In this document: positions 36,464-45,627 of the stretch, piece by piece | How the letters are laid out: each line of letters opens with the position of its first letter | Numbering within the stretch: position 1 is the stretch's first letter | Source: Myxococcus flavus | Lineage (GTDB): Bacteria; Myxococcota; Myxococcia; Myxococcales; Myxococcaceae | Assembly (NCBI RefSeq): GCF_050038885.1 | Contig: NZ_CP143624.1 | Span: 3,162,001-3,226,000 of the forward strand | DNA length: 64,000 nt | Direction of reading: 5' to 3' | The notes under the pieces: generated by a model | Told to the model about the DNA's origin: nothing | What the model saw: only the letters and a program-made list of their open reading frames with translations | Database searches by the model: none | Program-made: the position numbers and the translations under genes

Positions 36464-36523
36464 CGGGTGTCTCCTCTCATCATCCAGGTTGAATCCCCAC
36501 CATACGAGCAAAACAGGAAAACT

Positions 36524-37615
36524 CTACGCATAGGGATTGTAAAACTTCGCGAACGTCGCCTTGGCGAAATCGCCGAAAGTCATTCCGGGCTGGAAGGCGC
36601 CCACCTTCAGCTCGGCGGGGTCCACGCCCTCCGGCGGACGCAGGTGCATGTCATTGTCCGGCTGCATGAACACCGCGAAGGTGGAGCGCGAGATGTTCCG
36701 GCTGGCCGGGTACGCCAGCGCCTGCACCGCGTGCGGCGTGGAGCGCAGCAGGCCGCCGGTGACAATCTGCGAGCTCTCGCCAATCTGGAACGCCAGGCTG
36801 TCCTTGGGGATGACGACCTTGCGCTCCTCGCCCGTCCGCGTGCGGACGTAGAGGCCCGCCTCCGGGTCCGGCACGGGGATGTCCTTGCGCGCGGGCTCCG
36901 CCGCGCCGGGCTCGGCCTCGAAGTACATGGCCGGGCAGAGCGCCGTGAGCGAGCCGTGGTCGCTGTGCCAGCCACACCACGAGTCGCGCGTGCGCGGCGT
37001 CGCGTCCTCGTTGATGGCGAAGTAGTAGAGCAGCCGCGCCTTGCACGCGCGCGACTCGCGAATCGTCTTCGCCAGCGCCGCGTCCGGCGACAGGCGGTTG
37101 CCCAGCCTGGACTGCACGTACTTGTCGCACTGCTCGGCGACCAGCACGCCCACGTCCACCATCCGCTGCCCCAGCGCCATGAAGGCGGGCCGCAGCTCGG
37201 GGAAGTCCGCGTCCGGCCACACGTTGGGGTGATAGTTCTCCGGGTGCTTCTCGATGAGCGCCGCGTCCGTGTGCGGCACGTCGTACTGGGGATTGTTGTA
37301 GTACGAGCCCTTGAACTCATCGAACTGGCCGGGACGCAGCAGCTCCTTCCCGTGGCTCCAGCCGAACGAGTAGCTGCTGCGCGCGTGGACGTAGCGGTCC
37401 TTGACCTCGGTGGGCAGCGCCGCGAAGCGGAAGCCCAGGGGCAGCAGGTTGTCGCGCAGCTCGGCCAGCCCGGGGACACCCTGGACGACGAGCAGGCCAA
37501 TGCCGTCATGTCCATACGCGCGCTCGATGGCGGCGCTCAGGTCCGCGCCCGCCGCGAGCTGCGCATAGTCGAGAAGAACCACTCCGTCTTTCGTTTCCGC
37601 CACGTCGCTGCTCAT
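36524..37615 (-). CDS. 2-oxoglutarate/Fe(II)-dependent oxygenase, isopenicillin N synthase-like
   Basis: A 363-residue enzyme of the IPNS/2OG-Fe(II) superfamily. The metal-binding HxD is in CGWHSDHGSLTAL (about 223-235) and the distal His in RSTPHAVQA (about 300); the Arg of the R-x-S/T anchor for the co-substrate follows in SRSTFAVF. N-terminal DIOX_N-like region VVLLDYAQLA is present. It hydroxylates or oxidises a small molecule, unknown here. A stand-alone gene; the 264 bp to the divergent OsmC gene hold the promoters of both. Confidence 0.82.
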   Translation of the reverse strand: MSSDVAETKDGVVLLDYAQLAAGADLSAAIERAYGHDGIGLLVVQGVPGLAELRDNLLPLGFRFAALPTEVKDRYVHARSSYSFGWSHGKELLRPGQFDEFKGSYYNNPQYDVPHTDAALIEKHPENYHPNVWPDADFPELRPAFMALGQRMVDVGVLVAEQCDKYVQSRLGNRLSPDAALAKTIRESRACKARLLYYFAINEDATPRTRDSWCGWHSDHGSLTALCPAMYFEAEPGAAEPARKDIPVPDPEAGLYVRTRTGEERKVVIPKDSLAFQIGESSQIVTGGLLRSTPHAVQALAYPASRNISRSTFAVFMQPDNDMHLRPPEGVDPAELKVGAFQPGMTFGDFAKATFAKFYNPYA

Positions 37616-37879
37616 CCCAGGTGCCTCGTGTCCGCTCCCCACGGCGCCACACCGGCATCCACGCCGGGCAGGGTGTGCACAGGCCACCCGTGACAAGGGA
37701 GACGGGGCCATACTGCCGGGTTGGGCGCAGGCGTGCCACCCGTGTCTCTCGCAGGCGGCCGGAAAGCCCCTGCTCCCTTCCCTGCTTCCGCGCCGGGCCC
37801 CGGCCACTGCGTGCCGCGCGCGGACACAGCCAGGATTCATCTGGGCGGGCGTATTCCCTCTCACAAGGAGAACCCCGCG

Positions 37880-38338
37880 ATGGAAAGCCCATTGTATACC
37901 GGAGAGGTCCGTACCGTCGGAGAGAGCATGGCGCGCAGCACCACCGACGCGGGCCCCTTCAAGATATTCATGGATGAGCCCGTGGAGCTGGGCGGCAGGA
38001 ATGGCGCGCCCAGCCCGCTCGACTTCATCCTCGCCGCGCACGCGGGCTGCCTGAACTACATGACCTTCTTCATCGCCCGCGAGCTGGGCATCCCCGTGAC
38101 GGGCACCGACATCACCGTCCGGGGCTCGCTGGACCCGTCCACGTTCGCCGGCAAGGGCGGCGGCGCGCGCGCGGGCTACCAGTCCCTGGAGGTCACCCTC
38201 CTCGTCCAGACGACGGCGAACGCGGATCAGCTCGCGCGGCTCAAGCGCGAGGTGGAGGCGCGCTGCCCGGTGAGCGACAACCTCGCCAACGCCACCCCGG
38301 TGCACCTCACCCTGAAGGCCGCTACATCGGCGACGTGA
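37880..38338 (+). CDS. OsmC/Ohr-family protein
   Basis: A 152-residue protein of the OsmC family. The two redox cysteines are present in LAAHAGCLNYM and ARCPVSDNL, so organic-peroxide reduction is plausible. Typical layout: an N-terminal strand pair, the first Cys at the start of the long central helix, the second near the C-terminus. ATG 37880 follows AAGGAG. Its last 17 bases overlap the convergent mltA gene. Confidence 0.88.
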   Translation: MESPLYTGEVRTVGESMARSTTDAGPFKIFMDEPVELGGRNGAPSPLDFILAAHAGCLNYMTFFIARELGIPVTGTDITVRGSLDPSTFAGKGGGARAGYQSLEVTLLVQTTANADQLARLKREVEARCPVSDNLANATPVHLTLKAATSAT

Positions 38339-39557
38339 GGGGCGGCGGCGCCACCAATGGCGCGGCGCGTCCAGGCCGGGGGACGAGGAAGAGCAAGCGG
38401 CCCTTCTGCTTCATCATCCCCGCGGCCAGCTCCGCCTGCGGGCCCGCGCCCCAGAAGACGTCCACCCGGCCCGCGCCGCGGATGGCACCGCCCGTGTCCT
38501 GGTTCAGCACGAAGCGCGACAGCGGCTTCCACTGCACCGAGCCATCCGCCATGCGCACGGGGCGCTCGGTGTGGATGAAGGCCAGCGCGCCCTTGGGGAA
38601 CAGCCGCGCGTCCGTCGCGATGGAGCGCCCGGGCGTCACCGGACGCCCCAGCGAGCCCACCGACGCGGTGTTGAGGAAGCGGAAGAACACGTAGGACTCG
38701 TTGTGGTCGAGCACCCGGGTGCACTGCTGGGGGTTGGCCGCCAGCCACGCGCGCAGCGCCTGCATGGACATCTCCTCCTTGGGGATGGCGCCCTCCTGGA
38801 TGAGCAGCGAGCCGATGCTGCGGTACGGCCGCCCGTTCGACGCGGCGTAGCCGATGCGGCGCCGACTCCCATCCGGGAGCAGCAGCGAGCCGCTGCCCTG
38901 CACCTCGAGGAAGAAGAGCGCCACCGGGTCCTTCGCCCACGCCAGCTCCAGCTTCCGCCCGGCGAGCCGGCCTCCGCGAATGTCCCCGCGCGACCAGTAC
39001 GGCACCACCTTCCGCCCGTCGAGCCGGCCGAAGACGCGCTCCGACTTGAAGCGCTCCGCGAAGGGCTCCAGGGGGATTTCAATCAAGTCGGAGGGTCGCC
39101 CGTGGATGGGGATGGTGTACTCGGCCGTCCGCGTCAGGCTCGCCTCGATGGTGGGCTCGTAGTAGCCGGTGAAGAGCACCTGGCCGTCCTCGCCGCCCGC
39201 GGCCTCCAGGGGCTCGAAGTCCTCCAGGACCAGGGCCCACAGCGCCTCCGGGGTGAGGTCGTCCCGGAGCCGCGCGTGCAGGCGCTCCAGGGCGGTCCTC
39301 AGCTCGGCGATGGTGACCTGCCGCTCCCCGTAGATGAAGCGCTGGTCGGACGGACGGCTCCGCAGCCAGACGAGGCTCTCCGCGATGGCGGTCCGCAGGG
39401 ACGCGACGTCGCCGTCGTCCCGGGGCTCCACCTTGCGGGACAGCCCGACGAGCGCGTCCTCGGGCCGGGTGACGGGGGCGCGGGTGGGGCTCGGACAGGC
39501 CGAGGCGAAGAGCCCCAGGGCCGACAGCAGGAGGATTCGAAGGTGCCGCATGTCCAT
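38322..39557 (-). CDS. mltA: Membrane-bound lytic murein transglycosylase A
   Basis: A 411-residue lipoprotein (lipobox LFASAC, Cys near residue 21). The MltA barrel is visible: VLFTGYYEPTIEAS, FFLEVQGSGSLLL, GYAASNGRPYRSIG and the 3D domain FVLNQDTGGAIRGAGRVDVFWG with the catalytic Asp. It cleaves glycan strands to 1,6-anhydro-muropeptides at the outer membrane. ATG 39557 has GGGGAG five bases before it. Overlaps osmC tail-to-tail. Confidence 0.93.
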   Translation of the reverse strand: MDMRHLRILLLSALGLFASACPSPTRAPVTRPEDALVGLSRKVEPRDDGDVASLRTAIAESLVWLRSRPSDQRFIYGERQVTIAELRTALERLHARLRDDLTPEALWALVLEDFEPLEAAGGEDGQVLFTGYYEPTIEASLTRTAEYTIPIHGRPSDLIEIPLEPFAERFKSERVFGRLDGRKVVPYWSRGDIRGGRLAGRKLELAWAKDPVALFFLEVQGSGSLLLPDGSRRRIGYAASNGRPYRSIGSLLIQEGAIPKEEMSMQALRAWLAANPQQCTRVLDHNESYVFFRFLNTASVGSLGRPVTPGRSIATDARLFPKGALAFIHTERPVRMADGSVQWKPLSRFVLNQDTGGAIRGAGRVDVFWGAGPQAELAAGMMKQKGRLLFLVPRPGRAAPLVAPPPLTSPM

Positions 39558-39636
39558 GTGGCTCCCCTACCTATCGCACCTGCCCCGGAGGGCGAATGGG
39601 GGCCGGCGTGTGCCGGTATGGGCAGGCAGGCAGGCG

Positions 39637-39795
39637 TCAACCATGCCAGGCCACGTCGCGGAACACCTCCAGTGCATCGGCATGGAGGCGCCCCGCCTCG
39701 CGCGTCTGGACCAGCGTCTCCGCCAGCTCCAGCGAAGACAGGGCCGTCGCCGCGCACTGGCCACGCAGCGCCGCGAGGTTGATCAAAACCTCACA
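39637..39795 (-). pseudogene. Possible remnant of a TPR-type regulator
   Basis: A short minus-strand reading (LINLAALRGQCAATALSSLELAE... ending EVFRDVAWHG) resembles the end of helical-repeat regulators in which LxLAexlxxxG is followed by a VFR motif. It has no start codon of its own with a ribosome site and ends prematurely. It lies in a 471-bp gap (39558-40028) that otherwise holds nothing recognisable apart from the TonB-receptor promoter. Weak call. Confidence 0.25.
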
Positions 39796-40028
39796 TCCGC
39801 GCGTCTTGGCTGCCCGGGACGACCCGGATGCGGGGCTCGGCGCGTATGACACGATGTCCCAGGATGTAGGCAACCCGTGGCGCGCATGGAGCGCGCCCCC
39901 GGCCACGGTGCGTGGGAGCAGGCCAGATGGGTGGGTCATCCAGTCGAGAGGTGCTGGCGCAGGCCTCGCGCGTGGACGCCAGGTCTTCGCGTCGCTCGTG
40001 GAGGGTCAGGCCATGGTCCGGCCATCGT

Positions 40029-42716
40029 ATGCAAGGCATTGGCCTCGCAACCTCGGCCTTGCTCGCGTTGGCGCCAGCAGGGCCATCCCAGGCGTCCCCG
40101 CTCACGGACGAGACGCTCCCGGCCGCGGCCTCTGGCGAAGTGTCCGCCACGAACGCCTCACCCGTTCCGCCCAGGCTGCTGGAGAACTCGCCCGCGAAGC
40201 TGCCCGACGGCTTTGAGCTGACCCGCCCCGTCGTCGTGGAGCTGGAGCTCACGGTCGACGAAGCAGGAGAGGTCACGGACGCGCGCGTCACCCGGGACGG
40301 CGCCCCACCCGAGCTCGTCCGCGCCGCGCTGCATGCCGCCACGCGGCTGCGCTTCCACCCCGCCACGTCCGGAGGCGTCCCCGTCGCGGTGCGCCTGCCC
40401 TTCACCTACCGCTTCGAGCCCGCGGCCCGGTCCGCCGTCCTCACGGGCCGCGTCCGGGCGAAGGGCACGCGCAAGCCCCTCGCCGGCGCCGTCGTGCGCA
40501 GTGGCGAGCACGTCACGGAGGCAGACCCGCAGGGCCGCTTCGAGCTGTCACTCCCACCCGGCGAGCACACCCTGCACATCAGCTCACCCGGGCACCGGCT
40601 CCTCTACCTGAAGGAGACCCTGGAGGCCGACGAGCGCCTGGAGGTCCTCTACGCCCTGGAGCCGCTCGCGGTGAATCCCTACGAGACGGTGGTGCGCGGC
40701 GACCGGCCCCGCACCGAGGTCTCCCGCATCACCTTGCACGACCAGGAGCTGCGCGAGGTCCCCGGCACCATGGGTGACCCCTTCCGCGTGGTGATGCTGA
40801 TGCCCGGCGTGACGACGCTGGCCTCCGGCCTCTCCTACCCCGTGGTGCGCGGCGTGCAGCCCGCCGCCAGCGCCTTCTACGTGGACGGCGTGCGCGTGCC
40901 CTTCCTCTACCACCTCATGGTAGGCGGCGCGGTGGTGCCCCCGGACCTCATCGAGACGCTCGACTTCCAGGTTGGTGTTCCCTCCGCGCGCTACGGCAGC
41001 CTGCTGGGCGGCGCGGTGGACGCGCACATCAGCCGGCCTCGCGAGGACGGCATCCACGGCAGCGCCTACCTGGACCTCATCCACAGCGGCGTCTTCCTCG
41101 AAGTCCCGATGGAGGACACGGGCACCGTGGTCGCCGCCGCCGCGCGCGTCAGCTACACCGGCCTCATCGTCACGCGCGTGGCCAACGCCCTCACCGCGCC
41201 CTCCTCCTTCACCACCTCCAACGGCGAGCAAATCACCAGCGGCGGCGACCCGAAGATGTACGCGGACTACTGGGACTACCAGGCCCGCGTGGACCAGCGC
41301 GTGGGCCAGGGCCAGCTCCGGGCGCTCGCGCTGGGGAGCTCGGACGCGGTGGGCCTGACGGCGCGCGCGCCCAAGCAGGACTCCGGCGGCGTGGGCCTGC
41401 TCTTCCACCGGCTGGACGTGAGAGGCCGCCACCCCTTCGCGGGCGGTGAGGCCGAGCTGGGCCTGACGTTCGGCTACGACAAGCTGGGCATCGACTTCTC
41501 CGACGACAGCACGCACGACGGCAGCTACACCCTGCGCCAGGGCCACGTGGCGCTGCGCGCGGGCTTCACGCGCGAGCTGTCGGACGCCGCGCGGCTGGAG
41601 CTCTTCGGCCAGCTCGAGCGCCGCAACGCGGACGTGGTGGCCGTGGGCATCTTCCGCCCGGTCGGCCCTGTCGAGGGCCAGGACGCGTACAACCGCCCCG
41701 ACATCCTCGCCACCTTCGCGGGCGTGGGCGCGCAGCTCACGCTGAAGCCCTCCGCGCGCTGGACGCTGGTGCCCGGCGTTCGGCTGGACAGCTACCACGG
41801 CTTCGGCGGCCCCACGATGCTCGCGGTGGAGCCCCGGCTCGCGGTGCGCCACGCACTCACGGACACCGTCACCCTCAAGACGGGCGCGGGCCTCTACCAC
41901 CAGCCCGCCACCGTGCTGCTGCCGGTGCCCGCCGGGGAGCTGCTCGCGCTGGACCGGGGGCTGCAGCGCGCGGTGCAGCTCTCCGCGGGCGTGGAGTGGC
42001 GCCCCCAGCCGGAGCTGGAGGTCTTCGCCGAGGCCTACTTCAACCCGCTGCTGCGCACGCTGGAGTTCAACTTCGAGGACGTCCTCAGCAACCTGCGCCG
42101 CCGGGGCCTGGAGGCCGAGGACATCCAGAGTCACGGCCGCACCTACGGTGTGGAGCTGATGGTGCGCCGCCCCCTGGGCCGCAACTGGTTCGGCTGGCTC
42201 ACCTATGGCTTCAACCAGAGCCAGCGCTACGAGCGCTTCGCGCGCGTGGGCCCCGACGGCGAGGAGGTGGGTCAGGCGGAGGGCTACCTGCCCTATGCCT
42301 TCGAGCAGGCCCACACCGTGAAGGCCGCGCTCAGTTACCGCTTCCCCTTCGTCACCGTGGGCGCGGTGGCGCACTTCAACACCGGCCGTCCGGAGAGCGG
42401 CCAGTTCGGTTATCGCACCATGCAGCCGGGCATCGCGGAGGACGGCACGCCGGAGTGGCGGCCCGTGAGCCGCGACGCGGTGGGACGCCTGCCACCGTTC
42501 TTCCGGCTGGACGTGCGCGCCTCCCACAGCTGGGCCTTCGACAACTTCGTGCTCGACGTCTACCTGGACGTCTTCAACGTCACCGCGCGCAGCGAGGTCA
42601 TCACCCGCGAGTTCGGCTTCCAGCAGGCCTCCACGGGAGCCACCCACAGGCTGCGCGTCAAGAACATCGGCGTGCCCGTCATCCTGCCCACCCTGGGTGC
42701 GAAGGGGACCTTCTGA
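40029..42716 (+). CDS. TonB C-terminal domain fused to TonB-dependent receptor
   Basis: An 895-residue outer-membrane protein. After a signal peptide (LATSALLALAPAGPSQA) comes a TonB C-terminal-like domain (about 50-125: VVVELELTVDEAGEVTDARV ... LRFHPATSGGVPV), then a carboxypeptidase-regulatory domain (about 135-215), a plug with PVVRGVQPAASAFYVDGVRVPFLYH (about 272-296), and a long beta-barrel ending in an aromatic F. The fusion of a TonB-type domain with the receptor it would normally energise is notable. ATG 40029 is chosen for its signal peptide; in-frame starts from 39912 are possible. Ligand unknown; the downstream lipoprotein is coupled. Confidence 0.82.
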   Translation: MQGIGLATSALLALAPAGPSQASPLTDETLPAAASGEVSATNASPVPPRLLENSPAKLPDGFELTRPVVVELELTVDEAGEVTDARVTRDGAPPELVRAALHAATRLRFHPATSGGVPVAVRLPFTYRFEPAARSAVLTGRVRAKGTRKPLAGAVVRSGEHVTEADPQGRFELSLPPGEHTLHISSPGHRLLYLKETLEADERLEVLYALEPLAVNPYETVVRGDRPRTEVSRITLHDQELREVPGTMGDPFRVVMLMPGVTTLASGLSYPVVRGVQPAASAFYVDGVRVPFLYHLMVGGAVVPPDLIETLDFQVGVPSARYGSLLGGAVDAHISRPREDGIHGSAYLDLIHSGVFLEVPMEDTGTVVAAAARVSYTGLIVTRVANALTAPSSFTTSNGEQITSGGDPKMYADYWDYQARVDQRVGQGQLRALALGSSDAVGLTARAPKQDSGGVGLLFHRLDVRGRHPFAGGEAELGLTFGYDKLGIDFSDDSTHDGSYTLRQGHVALRAGFTRELSDAARLELFGQLERRNADVVAVGIFRPVGPVEGQDAYNRPDILATFAGVGAQLTLKPSARWTLVPGVRLDSYHGFGGPTMLAVEPRLAVRHALTDTVTLKTGAGLYHQPATVLLPVPAGELLALDRGLQRAVQLSAGVEWRPQPELEVFAEAYFNPLLRTLEFNFEDVLSNLRRRGLEAEDIQSHGRTYGVELMVRRPLGRNWFGWLTYGFNQSQRYERFARVGPDGEEVGQAEGYLPYAFEQAHTVKAALSYRFPFVTVGAVAHFNTGRPESGQFGYRTMQPGIAEDGTPEWRPVSRDAVGRLPPFFRLDVRASHSWAFDNFVLDVYLDVFNVTARSEVITREFGFQQASTGATHRLRVKNIGVPVILPTLGAKGTF

Positions 42717-42718
42717 CC

Positions 42719-43912
42719 ATGTCTCGCCTCACGCCCATGATTCCCCTGTGCCTGTCGCTCCTGGCCTGCGCCATGGAGCCAGACGACCCCGTCTTCCTCT
42801 CCGGCACCGCGCAGGAGGCGGATGGCTCGCCCTGGCGAGGCGGGCCGCTCACCCTCACCCGCCCGCTGCCCGTGCCCGCCCCGGAGAACACCCCGCCCCG
42901 CATGCGCTTCGAGCCCTGGGCCGAGGTGACGCCTGGCGAGGACGGCCTCTTCCTCCACCGCCTCACCGCGCGCGACACCGGCGCGGACGAGATACAGCGC
43001 CCCATCCCCTGGGCGGACGGCAACGCCTTCCAGCTCCTGCTGCCTCCACGCACGGACGGCGGCAGGGACCTCCTCGCCTTCAAGCTCGACCGCGACTCGG
43101 ACGCGCCGCCCCTGCGGCCCTGGCTCAGCAACGTGCGGGCCGCCGAGGCGCGGGGCGGCGCCCTGCTGGAGTGGGATGACATGCCGCAGGTGGCGGACAT
43201 CCCCGAGCCCATCTACTTCGTGGAGGCACGTGGCCCCACGGGGCGCGCCTGGCTCATCCGCACCGCGGAGCAGGAGGAGCCCTGGCTGGGGCCGGAAATC
43301 ATCGAGGACTTCACGGACGGCCACGCCCGCGTCCAGGCGTACTCCTGGGGCTCGCGCGTCTGGGTCCACACGTCGCTCTACTACTTCGCCATCCACGACG
43401 CGCCGCCCTTCCGGCTGCCCTTCGACGGACGCGTGCCCGTCAGCCGCGGCGCGGCCTGCCGCGTGTCGACACGCCAGCTCGACATCTGCGCCTTCACGGA
43501 TGGAAGCCTCGAAGCCGTCCCCGTGCCCCAGGTCCAGAACGCGCTGGCCACGGAGCTCACCGTCGTCCTCCCCCAGCCCGTGCGGCCCCGGCAGGTCGTG
43601 GTCCGGGGCGCCCGGGTGGTGGGCGCTCCCGGGCAGGTGCTCTACGTGGAGGGCTCGGTGGACGGCAATGCCTGGGCGCCGCTGGGCACGAGCCCCGTGC
43701 TGCCCGACCCGACCTCCGGCCCCTACCTGGACGAGACGAACGCGGACTCGGGCGCCCAGGAGCTCTATGTCCGCCTGGAGCTGCTGGAGGACGCGCCCGA
43801 GGTCCGCGAGGTGCGCGTGTGGTTCGGAAAGCCCCTTCCGGACGGAGGGCCGCCGTCCTTCAAGGCCAGCCTCAGCACCCTCCGGGAGGTCTCCGTCTTC
43901 ACCGCGCCCTGA
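42719..43912 (+). CDS. Lipoprotein partner of the TonB-dependent receptor
   Basis: A 397-residue protein with a lipoprotein signal (LSLLACAM, lipid Cys near 17). The body is beta-rich with no known catalytic motif; a later segment (QVLYVEGSVDGNAWAPLG) looks like a discoidin/F5-F8-type carbohydrate-binding fragment. It starts two bases after the receptor stop, so both are in one operon. I infer a surface-exposed accessory that helps capture or process the receptor's ligand, by analogy to SusD-like partners, without sequence similarity to them. Confidence 0.6.
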   Translation: MSRLTPMIPLCLSLLACAMEPDDPVFLSGTAQEADGSPWRGGPLTLTRPLPVPAPENTPPRMRFEPWAEVTPGEDGLFLHRLTARDTGADEIQRPIPWADGNAFQLLLPPRTDGGRDLLAFKLDRDSDAPPLRPWLSNVRAAEARGGALLEWDDMPQVADIPEPIYFVEARGPTGRAWLIRTAEQEEPWLGPEIIEDFTDGHARVQAYSWGSRVWVHTSLYYFAIHDAPPFRLPFDGRVPVSRGAACRVSTRQLDICAFTDGSLEAVPVPQVQNALATELTVVLPQPVRPRQVVVRGARVVGAPGQVLYVEGSVDGNAWAPLGTSPVLPDPTSGPYLDETNADSGAQELYVRLELLEDAPEVREVRVWFGKPLPDGGPPSFKASLSTLREVSVFTAP

Positions 43913-43918
43913 CGCCGC

Positions 43919-44677
43919 TCAGTTCCCCGGGGTGGGCACGATGAACCGCCCATCCGCCCCCAGGCGCAGCCGCGTGACGTAGCGCTGCTGGATGTCCACG
44001 TAGAGGTCCTTCCCGTTGGGGAAGAGCTTCACGGACGGCACCATCAGGTGGTGCTGCGGCGGCGTGCCCAGGGCCGCCCACGCGCGCCGGCCATCCGTCC
44101 CCACCACCACCCAGCGGGTGCTGGACGCCATGGAGGCCTCGGTCGGCGCCAGCTTCATCAGGAAGATGGCGTGCTTGCCATCGTGCGCCGCCCACGTGTC
44201 CACGAGCGACGCCCTCCCTTCCATGCCGCCCACCCCCCAGGAGCTCACGATGCAGTGGCCTCCCTCGTGAGGACGGGCCAGGGTGACCAGGGCCCAGTCG
44301 CTCGGCTTGCCCTCATCCGTCAGCGGCCGATGGACCACCAGGTCCAGGGGACCGCTGGCGAGCGCGAACTGCTTGTGAAAGTCCCTCGGCAGAGGGGCCT
44401 CTTCGGACCGTGAGCTCAGCAGGTCCACGTTCGCGTGCCAGGTGCGCGCCTCGCGTCCCCGATAGGCCTTGTCCTCCAGCGCGGGCTCATCCGCGATGTC
44501 CTCCGGGCACGCCTTCGCCACGGGCGCCACCGGGGCCGCCGCGGAGCGCTGCCCCGGGAGGTCCAGCTCGATGGGCCCGCCCGAGTCGGACCGGGCGCGT
44601 TGCCCCGACGAAGGCGTGGCACAGCCCGACAGACAGCCCAGAACCAATGAGCCCCATCCCAACCACTTCATGTTCAT
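43919..44677 (-). CDS. Uncharacterised lipoprotein
   Basis: A 252-residue protein with a lipobox (CLSGC, Cys about residue 19) and then a globular beta-rich domain (LDLVVHRPLTDEGKPSDWALVTLARP ... GRRAWAALG). No family recognised. AGAGGGGG lies about ten bases before ATG 44677. Its end converges with the receptor-lipoprotein gene six bases away. Confidence 0.55.
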   Translation of the reverse strand: MNMKWLGWGSLVLGCLSGCATPSSGQRARSDSGGPIELDLPGQRSAAAPVAPVAKACPEDIADEPALEDKAYRGREARTWHANVDLLSSRSEEAPLPRDFHKQFALASGPLDLVVHRPLTDEGKPSDWALVTLARPHEGGHCIVSSWGVGGMEGRASLVDTWAAHDGKHAIFLMKLAPTEASMASSTRWVVVGTDGRRAWAALGTPPQHHLMVPSVKLFPNGKDLYVDIQQRYVTRLRLGADGRFIVPTPGN

Positions 44678-44733
44678 GAAAGACAGCCCCCTCTGCGCGC
44701 GTGGCGCCCCTGACCAGGAGCGCCAGCATGGCA

Positions 44734-44771
44734 TGTCCTCGCGCGGGCAACAGCGACTCCGCGCGAGGACA
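44734..44771 (-). terminator. Strong hairpin terminator of the acyl-CoA operon
   Basis: TGTCCTCGCGCGG (44734-44746) and CCGCGCGAGGACA (44759-44771) form a perfect 13-bp stem with a 12-base loop. It lies 20 bases after the stop of the SDR gene, the last gene of the leftward acyl-CoA operon, and before the next lipoprotein gene's end of promoter region. No T-tract, as usual in this GC range. Confidence 0.65.
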
Positions 44772-44791
44772 GGGCCTGGGGTGAAGCGGAC

Positions 44792-45613
44792 TCAGATGAA
44801 GTAGTCGGGGAGCAGCTCCGCCCCGGGGACCACCTGGTACTTGTCGAAGTCCGTCACGCCCACGCCGCGCAGGACGTCCTCGTCGATGCAGAAGTTGCCG
44901 GTGAACTCGCGGCTCGGCTTGGTGAGGATGGCGTAGGCCGCGTCCGCCATGATTTCCGGCGTCCGGCAGCCGCGGATGGTCTCATCCCCGCCCAGCAGGT
45001 TCTGCACCGCCGCGGTGGCGATGACGGTGCGTGGCCAGATGGCATTCACCGCGATGCCGTCCGAGCGCAGCTCCTCCGCCATGCCCAGCACGCACATGCT
45101 CATGCCGAACTTCGCCATGGTGTACGCGACGTGGGGCGCGAACCAGCGCGCCTCCATGTTGAGCGGCGGCGAGTTGTTGAGGATGTGCGGGTTGCTGGAC
45201 TTCTTCAGGTACGGGATGCACGCCTGCGAGCACGCGAAGGTGCCGCGCGTGTTGATGCCGTGCATCAGGTCGAAGCGCTTCATCGGCGTCTCGAGCGTGC
45301 CCGTGAGGCTGATGGCGCTGGCGTTGTTCACCAGGATGTCGATGCCGCCGAAGGTCTCCGCCGCCTTGGCCACGGCGGCGGCAATCTGCTGCTCGTCGCG
45401 GATGTCGACGACACAGGGCAGCGCCTTGCCCCCCGCCTTCTCGATTTCCTCCGCCGCCGTGTAGATGGTGCCAGGCAGCTTGGGGTGCGGCTCCGTCGTC
45501 TTCGCGGCGATGACGATGTTGGCGCCATCCCGCGCGGCGCGGAGGGCAATGGCCTTGCCGATGCCTCGGCTGGCACCGGTGATGAACAGCGTCTTTCCCT
45601 GGAGATTGGACAT
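44792..45613 (-). CDS. Short-chain dehydrogenase, HSDL2-like
   Basis: A 273-residue SDR. The cofactor motif TGASRGIGKAIAL (13-25), NNASA (about 98-102) and the catalytic set Ser (LNNSPP), Tyr and Lys in YTMAKFGM are all present. It resembles the SDR of the human HSDL2 group, linked to fatty-acid metabolism. ATG 45613. Third gene of the leftward run acyl-CoA dehydrogenase, acyl-CoA synthetase, SDR (14-bp gap), consistent with oxidation of a 3-hydroxyacyl intermediate. Confidence 0.9.
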   Translation of the reverse strand: MSNLQGKTLFITGASRGIGKAIALRAARDGANIVIAAKTTEPHPKLPGTIYTAAEEIEKAGGKALPCVVDIRDEQQIAAAVAKAAETFGGIDILVNNASAISLTGTLETPMKRFDLMHGINTRGTFACSQACIPYLKKSSNPHILNNSPPLNMEARWFAPHVAYTMAKFGMSMCVLGMAEELRSDGIAVNAIWPRTVIATAAVQNLLGGDETIRGCRTPEIMADAAYAILTKPSREFTGNFCIDEDVLRGVGVTDFDKYQVVPGAELLPDYFI

Positions 45614-45627
45614 GGCGTGAACTCCTA

